A stretch of DNA of 64,000 bases, from contig MPMX01000005.1 in the NCBI GenBank assembly GCA_002238725.1, forward strand, positions 52,150 to 116,149, read 5' to 3'. The notes beneath the pieces are model-generated. The model was given only the letters and a program-made list of their open reading frames with translations, was not told the DNA's origin and did not search any database. The position numbers and the translations under genes are program-made. Of the stretch, positions 6,350 to 20,231 are shown piece by piece. This stretch comes from Rhodospirillaceae bacterium bin65 (GTDB lineage: Bacteria > Pseudomonadota > Alphaproteobacteria > Bin65). Numbering within the stretch: position 1 is the stretch's first letter; every line of letters begins with the position of its first letter.

Positions 6350-7138
6350 ATGGAACTCAGCGTCAACGGCAAGCGCGTCTACGGCTCGACCGGCGGCCGG
6401 GATTTCGACCCGGCCCGGAGCCCGGTCGTTTTCCTGCACGGCAGCGGCATGGACCGCACGGTCTGGATGTTGCAGACCCGCTACTTCGCGTGGCACGGGC
6501 GCAGCGTGCTCGCAGTCGATCTGCCGGGGCACGGCAAGTCGGAGGGCCCGGCGCTCGACAGTATCGAGGCCCAGGCCGAATGGGTTATCGCCCTGCTGGA
6601 CGCGGCAGGCGTGGCGCAGGCGGCCCTGGTCGGCCATTCGATGGGCGCGGCGCTGGCGCTGGAGACGGCGGCTGCCTATCCGGAACGGGTGAGCGCCATC
6701 GCGCTGTGCGGCGTCGCTGAGACCATGCCGGTCCATCCGGAGTTGCTGGCGGCCGGGCTGGAGGGCGACCGCCACGCCTACGACCTCATCACCTCCTGGG
6801 GCTTCGACCGGGCAGCCCATATCGGCGGCCACAAGGCGCCGGGCGTCTGGATGACCGGCGGCGGCCTGCGCCTGCTGGAGCGCGGCCGGGACGCCGTGGT
6901 CGGCACCGACCTCGCGGCATCGAACGATTACAAGGGCGCGGCGGCCGCGGCGGCGAAAATCGCCTGCCCGGCGCTGTTCGTGCTCGGCGACCGGGATAAG
7001 ATGACGCCGCCGCGCAACGCCCGGCCGCTGATCGAGGCGATCGACGGCGCGTTGGTCGAGATCGTCGCCGACTGCGGCCATATGATGATGATCGAACGCC
7101 CCGACGAAACGCTGGATGCATTGAGGAAGCTGCTGTAG
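6350..7138 (+). CDS. Alpha/beta-fold hydrolase
   Basis: A 262-aa single-domain alpha/beta hydrolase. The nucleophile elbow is GHSMG with Ser97, the oxyanion region is FLHGSGMD at 28-35, the acid is in the LGDRDKMTP loop, and the catalytic His is in DCGHMMMIE near the C-terminus. It starts 13 bp after metY with a GGCGCGGAAC leader and is likely co-transcribed with it. Met biosynthesis loci often use an alpha/beta hydrolase (MetX) to acetylate homoserine, but this protein is shorter than MetX and lacks its signature, so I leave the substrate open. Confidence 0.85.
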   Translation: MELSVNGKRVYGSTGGRDFDPARSPVVFLHGSGMDRTVWMLQTRYFAWHGRSVLAVDLPGHGKSEGPALDSIEAQAEWVIALLDAAGVAQAALVGHSMGAALALETAAAYPERVSAIALCGVAETMPVHPELLAAGLEGDRHAYDLITSWGFDRAAHIGGHKAPGVWMTGGGLRLLERGRDAVVGTDLAASNDYKGAAAAAAKIACPALFVLGDRDKMTPPRNARPLIEAIDGALVEIVADCGHMMMIERPDETLDALRKLL

Positions 7139-7587
7139 CGGGGCGGAATATTTAAGGAAAATCGGATATGTCGAAGGACAGGTAACATTCGTCAAATGAG
7201 AATGCGGGAGACGATGCCCGGCCAGCATCCGGTGATGCAGGCAAACAATCTTCGCAGGGTCGCAAAACCCGCCGCAGGCCGGCATCCGAGCGCATCATCG
7301 AGGAAGTTTCGGTTGAGAGGCGGGTCGCCTTGAAGAATTTGGCGGATTACTGAAGCGTATCCGATTTAGAAAAAATCGCGGCTGCGTAGCGTCCTTCGAT
7401 ACAGCGCTGGCGCGCCTACTCAGGATGAGGAGAGAGTGTTCGAAATATACTCTCACCCTCACCCTGAGTAGCCCCGGATTGAATCCGGGGCGTATCGAAG
7501 GGCATGCTTCCGCCGTATCGGCAGTCCGATCTGAAGCGACAAGTCACTGCAAGCATTACGAATTGCGTAGCTCGACGCGATCCACCC
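7139..7587. other. Intergenic region holding dispersed repeat A, copy 1
   Basis: No gene seen. The core of the region is an imperfect palindrome of repeat family A (7393-7501). Confidence 0.6.
7393..7501. repeat. Dispersed palindromic repeat family A, copy 1
   Basis: Outer arms CCTTCGATAC and GTATCGAAGG, inner arms CTACTCAGGATGAGG and CCTCACCCTGAGTAG, around a variable centre. Similar elements occur at 21383-21492, 32545-32662 and 45921-46044, always between genes. Confidence 0.8.
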
Positions 7588-7953
7588 TCACCACAGCCAG
7601 CTTCCCGAGTTCGGATAAGGCGCGCCCTGCCCGAGATATTGCAGGCCCTTGACGGTGCGTACGATCCACCAGATCAGGGCCGCGAGCAGGATCAGCCAGC
7701 CGACGAAAATGAACACGGTCGCCACGCCGATCGCGCTGTAGAGCACGCCGATCCAGAAGGTCCGGATCTGGAAGCGGTAGTGCTCGGCGGCCCATTCCGC
7801 CGCGTCCTTGCGGCTGACATAGGCTATGATGACGCCGGCGATGGCGAGCACCCCGAAGACAATCGCGCCGATATAAAGGAAATAGACGATCTTCGCGTTG
7901 CCGCTGCCGTCGGGCGCGGGGTTTTCGTTCGGCAGGATATCGGCGTTCGGCAT
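7588..7953 (-). CDS. DUF4870/Tic20-like small membrane protein
   Basis: A 121-aa protein with a polar N-terminus and three hydrophobic segments at roughly 22-46, 70-88 and 85-100. The conserved loop AAEHYRFQIRTFWIGVLY resembles DUF4870/Tic20-like proteins, common in proteobacteria and without established function. It lies 23 bp downstream of the cnoX-like gene on the same strand, so the two are probably co-transcribed. Confidence 0.75.
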   Translation of the reverse strand: MPNADILPNENPAPDGSGNAKIVYFLYIGAIVFGVLAIAGVIIAYVSRKDAAEWAAEHYRFQIRTFWIGVLYSAIGVATVFIFVGWLILLAALIWWIVRTVKGLQYLGQGAPYPNSGSWLW

Positions 7954-7976
7954 CGGTCTTCAGACCGCGCTTCGGC

Positions 7977-8900
7977 CTAGGAGAACAGCACCGAGGACAG
8001 GTCCCGCCGGCCCTTCTGGGTCAGCGGGTGGCCCGACCCCATGGCGTCGAAGACTTTGAGCAGCAGCTTGCGCGCCTTGGCCTTCTCCCATTCCCGGTCG
8101 CGCCGGATGCTCTCGATGAGTGCCTGTATGGCGTCGTCCGCCCGGCCGCGGGCGTAGAGCGCTCGGGCAAGGTCGTATCGCGCCTGGAGGTCGGCGGGGT
8201 CGGCGTCGACCTTCGCCTGTAGCGCATCCGGATCGCCGGTCTCGCCAAGGTCGTCGATCAGGGCGAGCGCCGCTTGGGCGGCGACGACGTCCGGGTCCTT
8301 GGCCATGTCCTCCGGCAGCTGGCCGAGCATCTGGCGCGCCTGGTCCGGCTGGCCCAGCGCGATCGCCGCGCGCGCCAGGCCGACCAGCGCCGCGGCGCAC
8401 GCGCCGTCGAGTTCGAGGATGCGGGAATACAGGCCCGCCGCGGTGCCGGCGTCGCCCTGCTCGAGTGTGGCTTTGGCCTCCGCAAGCATCTGTTCGATCA
8501 CCGGATCGTCCTGCTGCGCGCCACCCGGCGAGGCCGCCGCCAGCCGCTCGACGAACTGGCGGAGCTGGCTCTCGGGCTGGGCGCCGACGAAGCCGTCGAC
8601 GGGCCGGCCGCCGGCAAAGGCGAAGACGGCGGGGATCGACTGCACGCGCAGCTGGCCGGCCAGGGACTGGTTCTCGTCCACATTGATCTTGACCAGCCGG
8701 ACCTTGCCCTTCTGCTCCTTGACGACCTTCTCGATCGCCGGGCCGAGCTGCTTGCACGGGCCGCACCACGGCGCCCAGAAATCGACGATCACCGGCGTCT
8801 CCTGCGACGCCTGGATCACGTCGGCGGCGAAGTTGGCGGTATCCGAGTCTTTGATGAGGTCGGCGTCTGCCGCGCCGCCTTCGCCGATCAGCATGTCCAT
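7977..8900 (-). CDS. cnoX: Thioredoxin-TPR co-chaperone (CnoX/YbbN family)
   Basis: N-terminal thioredoxin domain (about 20-125) with an intact CGPC active site (Cys46, Cys49 in FWAPWCGPCK), followed by C-terminal TPR-like helices (about 145-300), the architecture of YbbN/CnoX chaperedoxins that hand oxidatively damaged clients to GroEL and DnaK. E. coli CnoX lacks one of the cysteines, whereas this one has both and could be redox active. The ATG at 8900 has AGGAGC upstream; the frame continues upstream through a (CCCGCA)6 repeat giving a Cys-Gly repeat from a GTG at 8960, which I regard as non-coding leader. Confidence 0.87.
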   Translation of the reverse strand: MDMLIGEGGAADADLIKDSDTANFAADVIQASQETPVIVDFWAPWCGPCKQLGPAIEKVVKEQKGKVRLVKINVDENQSLAGQLRVQSIPAVFAFAGGRPVDGFVGAQPESQLRQFVERLAAASPGGAQQDDPVIEQMLAEAKATLEQGDAGTAAGLYSRILELDGACAAALVGLARAAIALGQPDQARQMLGQLPEDMAKDPDVVAAQAALALIDDLGETGDPDALQAKVDADPADLQARYDLARALYARGRADDAIQALIESIRRDREWEKAKARKLLLKVFDAMGSGHPLTQKGRRDLSSVLFS

Positions 8901-8921
8901 GGAAGCTCCTGCACCCTCGTC

Positions 8922-8957
8922 CCCGCACCCGCACCCGCACCCGCACCCGCACCCGCA
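8922..8957. repeat. Hexanucleotide tandem repeat (CCCGCA) x6
   Basis: Six perfect copies of CCCGCA in the leader between the proX-like and cnoX genes, 21 bp upstream of the cnoX ATG. Units of six keep frame with cnoX. Confidence 0.95.
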
Positions 8958-9035
8958 CACGGTCGCGTCGCGCCATACATGGCGGACGGCGCCGCGCCGG
9001 GCAAGGGGATGGAAGCGCGCGGGGAAGCGGCTGCC

Positions 9036-9542
9036 TTAGCCCGCCGCTTCTTCCAGGTCCATGATCTGCGGATCGTGGCCGCAATCGCGGAGGAAGGCCA
9101 GAAGGTCGGCGCTGGCGATCGTCGTCGTCGCGTTGTTGCGCAACGGGTGGACGTTGACCAGCCGGTGCGCCATCAGGCCTTCGTCGAGAATGACCGTAAC
9201 CCGGCACTCCGCATCGTTGATGAGGCCGAAGGGCGTGACGGCCCCCGGCGTGACTCCCAGAACCTCCATCAGCAGGTCAGCGCTGCCGAAGGATAGCGAG
9301 CCGCGCGCGCCGATGCGCTTTCGGAACGACTTGAGATCGACCGTCCGGTCCTCTTCCGCCACGATCAGCCAGAGCGTCTTGTTCTTGTCGCGCAGGAACA
9401 GGTTCTTGACATGGCCGCCCTCCAATTCGCCGCGCAGCGCCTTGCTGTCCGCGACCGTATAGAGCGGCGGGTGCTCGACGGTCGTCCAGGCAATCCCGAG
9501 GGCCTCCAGGCGGGCATACAGATCCTGTTCGGTGGCGGGCAT
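9036..9542 (-). CDS. Prolyl-tRNA deacylase / YbaK-EbsC family editing protein (ProX-like)
   Basis: Free-standing editing domain that hydrolyses mischarged Ala-tRNA(Pro) or related species in the cytoplasm. The N-terminus (LYARLEALGIAWTTVEHPP) and the core GHVKNLFLRDKNKTLWLIV, with the Lys of the KNLFL motif conserved in PrdX/ProXp-ala proteins, support the family. Length 168 aa is normal. The ATG at 9542 (MPATEQ) was chosen over an upstream TTG. No strong ribosome site is visible. It is separated from cnoX by 135 bp containing the hexanucleotide repeat. Confidence 0.85.
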   Translation of the reverse strand: MPATEQDLYARLEALGIAWTTVEHPPLYTVADSKALRGELEGGHVKNLFLRDKNKTLWLIVAEEDRTVDLKSFRKRIGARGSLSFGSADLLMEVLGVTPGAVTPFGLINDAECRVTVILDEGLMAHRLVNVHPLRNNATTTIASADLLAFLRDCGHDPQIMDLEEAAG

Positions 9543-9730
9543 GACGGATAGCAATTGGTCGGCGGCGGCGGGGCGGGAGTCCGGCTTGAAATCCGGCGGG
9601 GCTTATCTAACTGTGACGCAGCCGCGATACCAGCCCTTGTCAATCGCCCTTGTCAAATTGGGGGGCGGGCGTATAGTCCGCGGCTTCACGGCAGGCCGCG
9701 ATGTTCCGGGCGGTCGCCGCCATAGTCTGC

Positions 9731-9805
9731 GCGGGAGTAGCTCAGAGGTAGAGCATCACGTTGCCAACGTGAGGGTCGCGAGTTCAAATCTCGTCTCCCG
9801 CTCCA
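9731..9805 (+). tRNA. tRNA-Gly (GCC)
   Basis: Cloverleaf with acceptor GCGGGAG pairing with CTCCCGC, D-loop AGCTCAGAGGTAGAGC, anticodon loop TTGCCAA giving GCC, T-loop TTCAAAT, discriminator T and encoded CCA. Confidence 0.96.
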
Positions 9806-9974
9806 GACTTCCCCGGTAAACCGGCCGCCATTTCTCAGCACTATTCGCGCCTTGAAGTCGTGCCCGGCCGGCGCTATCGGCTGCCGGGCGAAAGATCCTG
9901 CCCGGCCTGACGTCTTTCCGACGGCCGGCCGGCGCAACAGGCCTCCCTGAAGGGCACACCCGCGAAAGGTCACT

Positions 9975-11075
9975 ATGAGCAGCAACAAATCCCTCCTCAT
10001 CCTGCCGGGCGACGGCATCGGCCCCGAGGTGATGGACCAGGTCGTCCGGGTCGCCGACTGGTTCGGCCGGGAGCGCGCGGTGAAATTCGACCTCGACGAC
10101 GGCATGGTCGGCGGCGCGGCGCTGGATGCTGAGGGCACGGCGATGCCCGACGCCGTGATGGCCAAGGCAAGGGCCAGCGACGCCGTGATGTTCGGCGCGG
10201 TCGGCGGCCCGAAATGGGACGCCAACCCCTTCCACCTGAAGCCGGAGCAGGGCCTGCTGCGCCTGCGCAAGGAGCTCGACCTGTTCGCCAACCTGCGCCC
10301 GGCGCTCTGCTTCGAGGCGCTGGCCGAAGCCTCATCGCTCAAGGCCGATCTGGTGTCCGGGCTGGACATCGTGATCGTGCGCGAGCTGACCGGCGGGGGC
10401 TCTTTCAGCGAGACCGTGGCCGACGGCAACCGCAAGGGCGTCGACACCCAGCTCTACACGACGCCGGAAATCCACCGCATCGCGCGGGTCGCTTTCGACC
10501 TGGCGCGCAAGCGGCGCAACCTGGTGCATTCGTCGGAGAAGTCGAACGTAATGCACACCGGCGTGCTGTGGCGTGAGGAAGTCACCGCGATCCACGAGGC
10601 CGAATTCAGCGACGTCGAATTGCGGCACATCCTGGCGGACAACTGCGCCATGCAGCTCGTCCGCGCGCCCAAGCAGTTCGACGTGATCGTGACCGACAAT
10701 CTGTTCGGCGACATGCTGTCCGACGTCGCCGCCATGCTGACCGGCTCGCTCGGCATGCTGCCCTCGGCTTCGCTCGGCGCCGAGGACCCGGCGACCGGCA
10801 AGCGCCACGCCCTCTACGAGCCGGTGCACGGCTCGGCGCCGGACATCGCCGGCCAGGGCGTCGCAAACCCGCTCGCCAGCATCCTCAGCTTCGCGATGGC
10901 GCTGCGCTATTCCTTCGACCTGGGCGAAGAGGCCGACATGGTGGAAGCCGCCGTCGCCGGCGTGCTGGCCGACGGCCTGCGCACCGGCGACCTGGCCCAA
11001 GCCAACACGCAGCGCGTCAACACCGCCGAAATGGGCGACGCCGTCCTGCGCGGGATGGAGAAGGCGGCGGGGTAG
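9975..11075 (+). CDS. 3-isopropylmalate dehydrogenase-like enzyme lacking the catalytic tyrosine
   Basis: A 366-aa member of the isocitrate/isopropylmalate dehydrogenase family. Thermus-type LeuB residues are retained: R98 and R108 (LRK...NLRPA), R136 (RELTGG), K189 (EKSNV), D222, D246 and D250 (FGDMLSD), plus the C-terminal [15 protein letters not shown]-binding segment. However, the normal GGIYFG loop reads GGGSFS, replacing the catalytic Tyr (Thermus Y139) by Ser143, and the insert after it differs from LeuB. It may be a divergent LeuB or a paralogue with another hydroxyacid substrate. No leuC, leuD or leuA is nearby. It lies 169 bp after tRNA-Gly and converges on sucB with a 10-bp gap. 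Confidence 0.75.
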   Translation: MSSNKSLLILPGDGIGPEVMDQVVRVADWFGRERAVKFDLDDGMVGGAALDAEGTAMPDAVMAKARASDAVMFGAVGGPKWDANPFHLKPEQGLLRLRKELDLFANLRPALCFEALAEASSLKADLVSGLDIVIVRELTGGGSFSETVADGNRKGVDTQLYTTPEIHRIARVAFDLARKRRNLVHSSEKSNVMHTGVLWREEVTAIHEAEFSDVELRHILADNCAMQLVRAPKQFDVIVTDNLFGDMLSDVAAMLTGSLGMLPSASLGAEDPATGKRHALYEPVHGSAPDIAGQGVANPLASILSFAMALRYSFDLGEEADMVEAAVAGVLADGLRTGDLAQANTQRVNTAEMGDAVLRGMEKAAG

Positions 11076-11085
11076 GGGGCTTCGC

Positions 11086-12363
11086 CTACACCCCGATCAA
11101 CAGCCGTTCCGGATCCTCCAATCCTTCTTTGACCTTGACCAGAAAAGTCACCGCTTCGCGGCCGTCGACGATGCGGTGGTCGTAGCTGAGCGCGAGATAC
11201 ATCATCGGGCGGATGACGACCTGGCCGTCGCGAGCGACCGGGCGCTGCTCGATCCGGTGCATGCCGAGGATGCCGGATTGCGGCGGATTGAGGATCGGCG
11301 TCGACAGCATCGAGCCGTAAACCCCGCCGTTCGAGATGGTGAAGGTGCCGCCGGTCAACTCGGCCATCGAAAGGGCGCCGTCGCGCGCCTTGACGCTGAG
11401 CTCGCCGATCGTCCGCTCGATCCCGGCGAAGGACAGGCCGTCGGCGTCGCGCAGCACCGGGACGACCAGGCCCTGTTCCGTGCCGACGGCGACGCCGATG
11501 TCGTAGTAATTCTTGTAGACGATGTCGTCGCCGTCGATCTCGGCGTTGACCGCCGGGATCTCCTTCAGCGCCTCGATGCAGGCCTTGACGAAGAAGGACA
11601 TGAAGCCGAGGCGCACGCCGTGGCGCTTCTCGAAGGACTCGCGATAGCGTTTGCGCAGGTCGAGGATCGCGCTCATGTCGACATCGTTGAAGGTCGTCAG
11701 CATAGCCGCGCTGTTCTGGGCTTCCTTCAGCCGCTCGGCGATGCGCCGGCGCAGGCGCGACATCCGCACCCGCACCTCGCGCCCGTCGTCGGCGCGCGGC
11801 GGCGCGGGCGCCGGTTTCGCTACCGGTTTCGCTGGGCGTTTCGGGGCGGCGGGCGCGGGCGCAGGTTCGGGTGCGGGCGGGGGCGGCTCAGGCTCCGCCG
11901 CAGCGGCCTGCGCCGCCAGGTGAGCCTCGACATCGGCCTTGAGCAGGCGGCCGTCCTTGCCGGTGCCCTCGATGGCCGTCGGGTCGAGATCGTGCTCGGC
12001 GACCAGCTTGCGCACCGCCGGACTGAGCGGCGGCGCGGCAGTCGGTTCGGATTCCGGCTCAGGCTCGGGTTCCCGCGCCGCTGCGGCCGGCGCTGCCGCC
12101 GCTCGCGCGGGCGCGACCGCAGCCCCGGCTTCGTCGATCCGGCCGAGCAGCGCCCCGACCTCCACTTCGGCGCCCTCCGCGGCCACGATCTCGGCCAGAA
12201 CGCCGGCTGCCGGCGCGTTGACTTCCAGCGTGACCTTGTCGGTCTCCAGTTCGACCAGCGGTTCGTCCGCCTCGACGGCGTCGCCCAAAGCCTTGAACCA
12301 TTTGGCGACCTCGGCTTCCGTCACCGATTCGCCGAGCGTGGGAACCCTGATGTCTACGGTCAT
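11086..12363 (-). CDS. sucB: Dihydrolipoamide succinyltransferase, E2 of 2-oxoglutarate dehydrogenase
   Basis: Transfers the succinyl group to CoA in the 2-oxoglutarate dehydrogenase complex. The lipoyl domain (1-77) has the lipoylated Lys43 in ETDKVTLEV, followed by a flexible Ala/Pro/Glu linker, a peripheral subunit-binding domain ([14 protein letters not shown]...), a second Pro/Ala linker, and the catalytic domain with the YDHRIVDGR active-site His near the C-terminus. The 425-aa length is normal. It follows sucA by 42 bp on the same strand. E3 (lpd) is not in the window; the next gene is the convergent LeuB-like gene. Confidence 0.96.
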   Translation of the reverse strand: MTVDIRVPTLGESVTEAEVAKWFKALGDAVEADEPLVELETDKVTLEVNAPAAGVLAEIVAAEGAEVEVGALLGRIDEAGAAVAPARAAAAPAAAAREPEPEPESEPTAAPPLSPAVRKLVAEHDLDPTAIEGTGKDGRLLKADVEAHLAAQAAAAEPEPPPPAPEPAPAPAAPKRPAKPVAKPAPAPPRADDGREVRVRMSRLRRRIAERLKEAQNSAAMLTTFNDVDMSAILDLRKRYRESFEKRHGVRLGFMSFFVKACIEALKEIPAVNAEIDGDDIVYKNYYDIGVAVGTEQGLVVPVLRDADGLSFAGIERTIGELSVKARDGALSMAELTGGTFTISNGGVYGSMLSTPILNPPQSGILGMHRIEQRPVARDGQVVIRPMMYLALSYDHRIVDGREAVTFLVKVKEGLEDPERLLIGV

Positions 12364-12405
12364 GTTCGGGAGTCCGGATCGCTAAATTCTGTTTATACAG
12401 TCTTT

Positions 12406-15339
<2,934 letters not shown>

Positions 15340-15484
15340 GGGTCCGGCTTGCTTGCTGTTGCGGCCGCTGGGCCCGGCCCGCGCCGGACACCGCTGAACA
15401 CTAACGATTAACAGTAGGCATCCCGGCCGCTCTTGTCACCGGCAACTGCCGTAACCTTTCCGCGACAGCAAAGCGAAACTGCGC

Positions 15485-16360
15485 TCAGCCCTGCATCGCA
15501 GCGAGCATGGTGTCGCCGATCGCCGCCGGTGAATCGGCGACATGGAAGCCGGCGCCTTTCATGGCCTCGATCTTGTCACCCGCCGTGCCCTTGCCGCCGG
15601 AAATGATGGCGCCGGCATGGCCCATGCGGCGGCCGGGCGGTGCGGTGAGGCCGGCGATGAAACCGGTAATCGGCTTGGCGGTACCCGACGCCTTGTAGAA
15701 TTCCGCCGCTTCTTCCTCGGCCGTGCCGCCGATCTCGCCGATCATCACGATGCCTTCGGTCTCGTCGTCGGCCAGGAACATCTCCAGGCAGTCGATGAAG
15801 TTCGTCCCGTTGACCGGATCGCCGCCGATGCCGATGCAGGTGGATTGCCCCAGGCCGGTCGCGGTGGTCTGGGCGACCGCCTCGTAGGTCAGCGTGCCGG
15901 AGCGCGAGACCACGCCGATCCGGCCGCGCTTGTGGATATGGCCGGGCATGATGCCGATCTTGCAGGCGTCCGGCGTGATGACGCCGGGGCAGTTCGGGCC
16001 GATCAGCCGGGTTCCGGAATTCTGCAGCGCGCGTTTGACCTTCACCATGTCGAGCACCGGAATGCCCTCGGTGATGCACACGACCAGCGCTACGCCGGCG
16101 TCGATCGCCTCAAGGATCGCGTCGGCCGCAAAGGGCGGCGGCACATAGATTGCGCTGGCGTTCGCGCCGGTCTGCGCCACCGCCTCGCCGACCGTGTCGA
16201 AGACCGGCAGGTCGAGGTGGATTGCGCCGCCCTTGCCGGGCGTGACGCCGCCGACCATCTGCGTGCCGTAGGCGATCGCCTGTTCGGAATGGAAGGTGCC
16301 CTGGCTGCCGGTGAAGCCCTGGCAGATCACCCTGGTGTTTTCGTCGACCAGTACCGCCAT
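15485..16360 (-). CDS. sucD: Succinyl-CoA synthetase alpha subunit
   Basis: Forms the alpha/beta enzyme that makes ATP or GTP from succinyl-CoA. The 291-aa protein has the N-terminal CoA-binding Rossmann part ([16 protein letters not shown]), the GPNCPGVI motif and the phosphohistidine in [12 protein letters not shown]. An open frame continues far upstream inside sucC, but that part is antisense-like Arg-rich sequence; the ATG at 16360 lies two bases after the sucC stop, typical for translational coupling. Confidence 0.97.
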   Translation of the reverse strand: MAVLVDENTRVICQGFTGSQGTFHSEQAIAYGTQMVGGVTPGKGGAIHLDLPVFDTVGEAVAQTGANASAIYVPPPFAADAILEAIDAGVALVVCITEGIPVLDMVKVKRALQNSGTRLIGPNCPGVITPDACKIGIMPGHIHKRGRIGVVSRSGTLTYEAVAQTTATGLGQSTCIGIGGDPVNGTNFIDCLEMFLADDETEGIVMIGEIGGTAEEEAAEFYKASGTAKPITGFIAGLTAPPGRRMGHAGAIISGGKGTAGDKIEAMKGAGFHVADSPAAIGDTMLAAMQG

Positions 16361-16362
16361 GG

Positions 16363-17559
16363 CTATGCCGCCTCCTTCACGGCTTGCACGACCTTTTCCG
16401 CCGCGTCGGCCAGATCGTCCGCCGAGGTGATCGGCAGGCCGGAATCGGCGAGGATCTTCTTGCCCAGATCGACATTGGTGCCGGCGAGGCGCACGACCAG
16501 CGGGACGTGCAGGCTGACCTCGCGGGCCGCGGCGACCACGCCTTCGGCGATCACGTCGCAGCGCATGATGCCGCCAAAAATGTTGACCAGGATGCCTTCG
16601 ACATTGGGGTCGCTGAGGATGATCTTGAACGCGGTCGTCACCCGCTCCCGGGTCGCGCCGCCGCCGACATCGAGGAAATTCGCCGGCTCGGCGCCGTAGA
16701 ACTTGATGATGTCCATCGTGCCCATGGCGAGGCCGGCGCCGTTGACCATGCAGCCGATGGTGCCGTCCAGCTTGACATAGTTGAGGTCGTGCCGGGCGGC
16801 TTCGAGTTCCGCCGGGTCTTCCTCGTCCTCGTCGCGCAGTTCGGCGATGTCGGGATGGCGGTAGAGCGCGTTGTCGTCGAAGTTCATCTTGGCGTCGAGA
16901 GCGATCACCTCGCCGGCGCCGGTCACGACCAGCGGATTGATCTCGACCAGGCTGGCGTCGAACTCGGTGAAGGCCTTGTACATCGCGGTCAGGAACCGGG
17001 TCGCGGATTTTACCTGGTCGCCTTCCAGTCCCAGGCCGAACGCGACGGTCCGGCAATGATGCGCCTGGATGCCGGTCGCCGGGTCGATGGCGACGCGGAT
17101 GATCTTCTCCGGCGTCTCCTCGGCGACCTGCTCGATATCCATGCCGCCTTCGGTCGAGGCCATGATCGTGACCCGGCTGGTCGCGCGGTCGAGCAGGACG
17201 GAGAGATACAGCTCCCGGGCGATGTCGCAGCCGTCCTCGATATAGAGGCGCTTGACCTCCTTGCCCTCCGGGCCGGTCTGCTTGGTCACCAGCACCTGGC
17301 CGAGCATGGCGTCGGCATTCGCGCGGACGTCCTCGACCGACTTGACAACCCGCACGCCGCCCTTGCCGCCGGGATCGTTCCGGAAGCGGCCGGCGCCGCG
17401 GCCGCCGGCATGGATCTGGGATTTCACCACCCAGACCGGGCCGCCCGTCTTCCCGGCCTGTTTGACCGCCTCGTCCGGCGTCCAGGCGACGCCGCCGTCC
17501 GGCACCGCGATGCCGTAGCGGCGCATCAGCTCCTTGGCCTGGTATTCGTGGATGTTCAT
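16363..17559 (-). CDS. sucC: Succinyl-CoA synthetase beta subunit
   Basis: ATP-grasp subunit of succinyl-CoA synthetase, 398 aa. It starts [16 protein letters not shown], has the [14 protein letters not shown] nucleotide-binding segment, and the C-terminal [15 protein letters not shown] and LVVRLAGTN motifs that contact the alpha subunit and CoA. A good ribosome site (AGGGGAGCC) precedes the ATG. It sits between mdh (49 bp upstream) and sucD in one TCA-cycle operon. Confidence 0.97.
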   Translation of the reverse strand: MNIHEYQAKELMRRYGIAVPDGGVAWTPDEAVKQAGKTGGPVWVVKSQIHAGGRGAGRFRNDPGGKGGVRVVKSVEDVRANADAMLGQVLVTKQTGPEGKEVKRLYIEDGCDIARELYLSVLLDRATSRVTIMASTEGGMDIEQVAEETPEKIIRVAIDPATGIQAHHCRTVAFGLGLEGDQVKSATRFLTAMYKAFTEFDASLVEINPLVVTGAGEVIALDAKMNFDDNALYRHPDIAELRDEDEEDPAELEAARHDLNYVKLDGTIGCMVNGAGLAMGTMDIIKFYGAEPANFLDVGGGATRERVTTAFKIILSDPNVEGILVNIFGGIMRCDVIAEGVVAAAREVSLHVPLVVRLAGTNVDLGKKILADSGLPITSADDLADAAEKVVQAVKEAA

Positions 17560-17608
17560 GCTGGCTCCCCTGCAGGGAAATAGAGGGCGGTTTCGGGCTG
17601 GGCCACGG

Positions 17609-18928
<1,320 letters not shown>

Positions 18929-19375
18929 CTACGGCGTCATCTCGTACATGTTCCAAGCGGTCTTGACGGCGACCCGGTCGTAGAGGGTGCGCGCGCGGTA
19001 GTTGTCGTCGGCGGTGATCCATCGGATCTTGTTCCAGCCGCGCGCGGCGGAGATTTCGTTCAGCCGCGCCAGCAGCGTCTCGCCGACCTTCGCCCCGCGC
19101 GCCGCCGGATCGACGAACAGGTCGTCCAGGAAGCCGATCTCGATGCCGCGCAAGGGGCTCGGCATGGCGCGGAAATGGGCGAGGCCGACCAGCACGCCGC
19201 CCTGCTCCGCCACCAGCGCCTCGACGACATGGCCCGGATCGTGGATCCAGCCCCACACCGTCTCCAGCGTCTCGGCGGTCATGGGCACCTTGTAGAAGTC
19301 GCCATACCCCCGGAACAGCGGCTCCCAACGCTCCCTGTCCCCCGGCACGGCAGGACGGATGATGAGGTCGGTCAT
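18929..19375 (-). CDS. GNAT-family N-acetyltransferase
   Basis: A 148-aa single GNAT domain. The acetyl-CoA binding motif A is seen in LFVDPAARGAKVGETLLARL (about 87-106). The C-terminal LYDRVAVKTAWNMYEM resembles the 'LY...G' end of the fold with aromatic substitutions. Substrate unknown. It is transcribed alone, downstream of the class II aldolase gene by 52 bp on the same strand. Confidence 0.85.
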   Translation of the reverse strand: MTDLIIRPAVPGDRERWEPLFRGYGDFYKVPMTAETLETVWGWIHDPGHVVEALVAEQGGVLVGLAHFRAMPSPLRGIEIGFLDDLFVDPAARGAKVGETLLARLNEISAARGWNKIRWITADDNYRARTLYDRVAVKTAWNMYEMTP

Positions 19376-19427
19376 GGGTCGATTCTATTCAAATCCAACG
19401 GGACCTTCCACTTGGTAGCCCACCCCC

Positions 19428-20231
19428 TCACGTCCGATACCCCGCATCCTTCCTATCCATCAGGCGCAGCAGGGCCGGCCATTCCAGCGTTTCGTCGTTC
19501 GCGCCGCCGTTGCCGGCGGTGCCGTCGTGCCATTGGGCGGCGGTGTGCGCCTGCACGGCGGCCGGCGGCTGGCGCAGGGCGCCGCTCGCCATGACGTCGA
19601 GCTGAATCTTGCAGGCCATCTCCAGATAGTAGATGCGCCGGAAGGCCTGGCTGATGTTCGCCCCGCAGGCGAGCAGGCCGTGGTTGCGCAGGATCATCGC
19701 GTCGCAATCGCCCAGGTCGGCGAGCAGGCGCGCCTGCTCGGCCTCGTCGAGCGCGATGCCCTCGTAGTCGTGGTAGGCGATGCGGTCGAGGAACTGGTAG
19801 CCGTTCTGCTCCATCGGGATCAGGCCCTCCTCCAGGCAGGAGACCGCGATGCCGGCCCTCGTGTGGGTGTGGATCACCGCCTGGAGGTCCGGCCGCGCCC
19901 GGTGGATGCAGGCATGGATGACGTAGCCCGCCGGGTTGATCCGCGTCCCGGGACTGTCAGGCGGATCGTCGACCGGCCGGCCGTCCAGGTCGACCTTGAC
20001 CAGGCCCGAGGCCGTGATCTCGGAATAATGCGGGCCGAACGGGTTGATGAGGAAGTGGTGCTCCGGCCCCGGCACGCGCGCCGTGATGTGGTTGTAGATC
20101 AGGTCGGTCATGCCGAAATGGTCGATCAGCCGGTAGCAGGCGGCGAGCTGGACCCGCGCGTCCCATTCTTCCTCGGACATGCCGTCGGGGCGATGGTCCG
20201 ACCGGCCGGCCGGCAGTGTGGCGATGTTCAT
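19428..20231 (-). CDS. Class II aldolase/adducin family protein
   Basis: A 267-aa protein of the AraD/FucA-like fold. Metal ligands are visible in VIHTHTRAGIAV (HxH) and in the later LRNHGLLACG His, with YNHITARVPG near the N-terminus. Proteins of this subgroup are common in alphaproteobacteria with sugar- or aromatic-derived substrates; the actual substrate is unknown. The ATG at 20231 has AAGGAAAC upstream and was preferred over the longer frame. Confidence 0.85.
   Translation of the reverse strand: MNIATLPAGRSDHRPDGMSEEEWDARVQLAACYRLIDHFGMTDLIYNHITARVPGPEHHFLINPFGPHYSEITASGLVKVDLDGRPVDDPPDSPGTRINPAGYVIHACIHRARPDLQAVIHTHTRAGIAVSCLEEGLIPMEQNGYQFLDRIAYHDYEGIALDEAEQARLLADLGDCDAMILRNHGLLACGANISQAFRRIYYLEMACKIQLDVMASGALRQPPAAVQAHTAAQWHDGTAGNGGANDETLEWPALLRLMDRKDAGYRT

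Noticed and set aside
4837..6372. Long open frame on the minus strand opposite metY (about 511 codons)
   Set aside because: High-GC antisense shadow of metY with Arg/Gly/Asp-rich composition; no motif.
8901..8960. (Cys-Gly)n N-terminal extension of CnoX from a GTG
   Set aside because: Translation of a tandem repeat; the ATG at 8900 has its own ribosome site and family-like start.
15485..17056. Continuous minus-strand frame extending sucD by 232 codons into sucC
   Set aside because: The upstream part is an out-of-frame reading of sucC; the ATG at 16360 follows the sucC stop and starts the family sequence.
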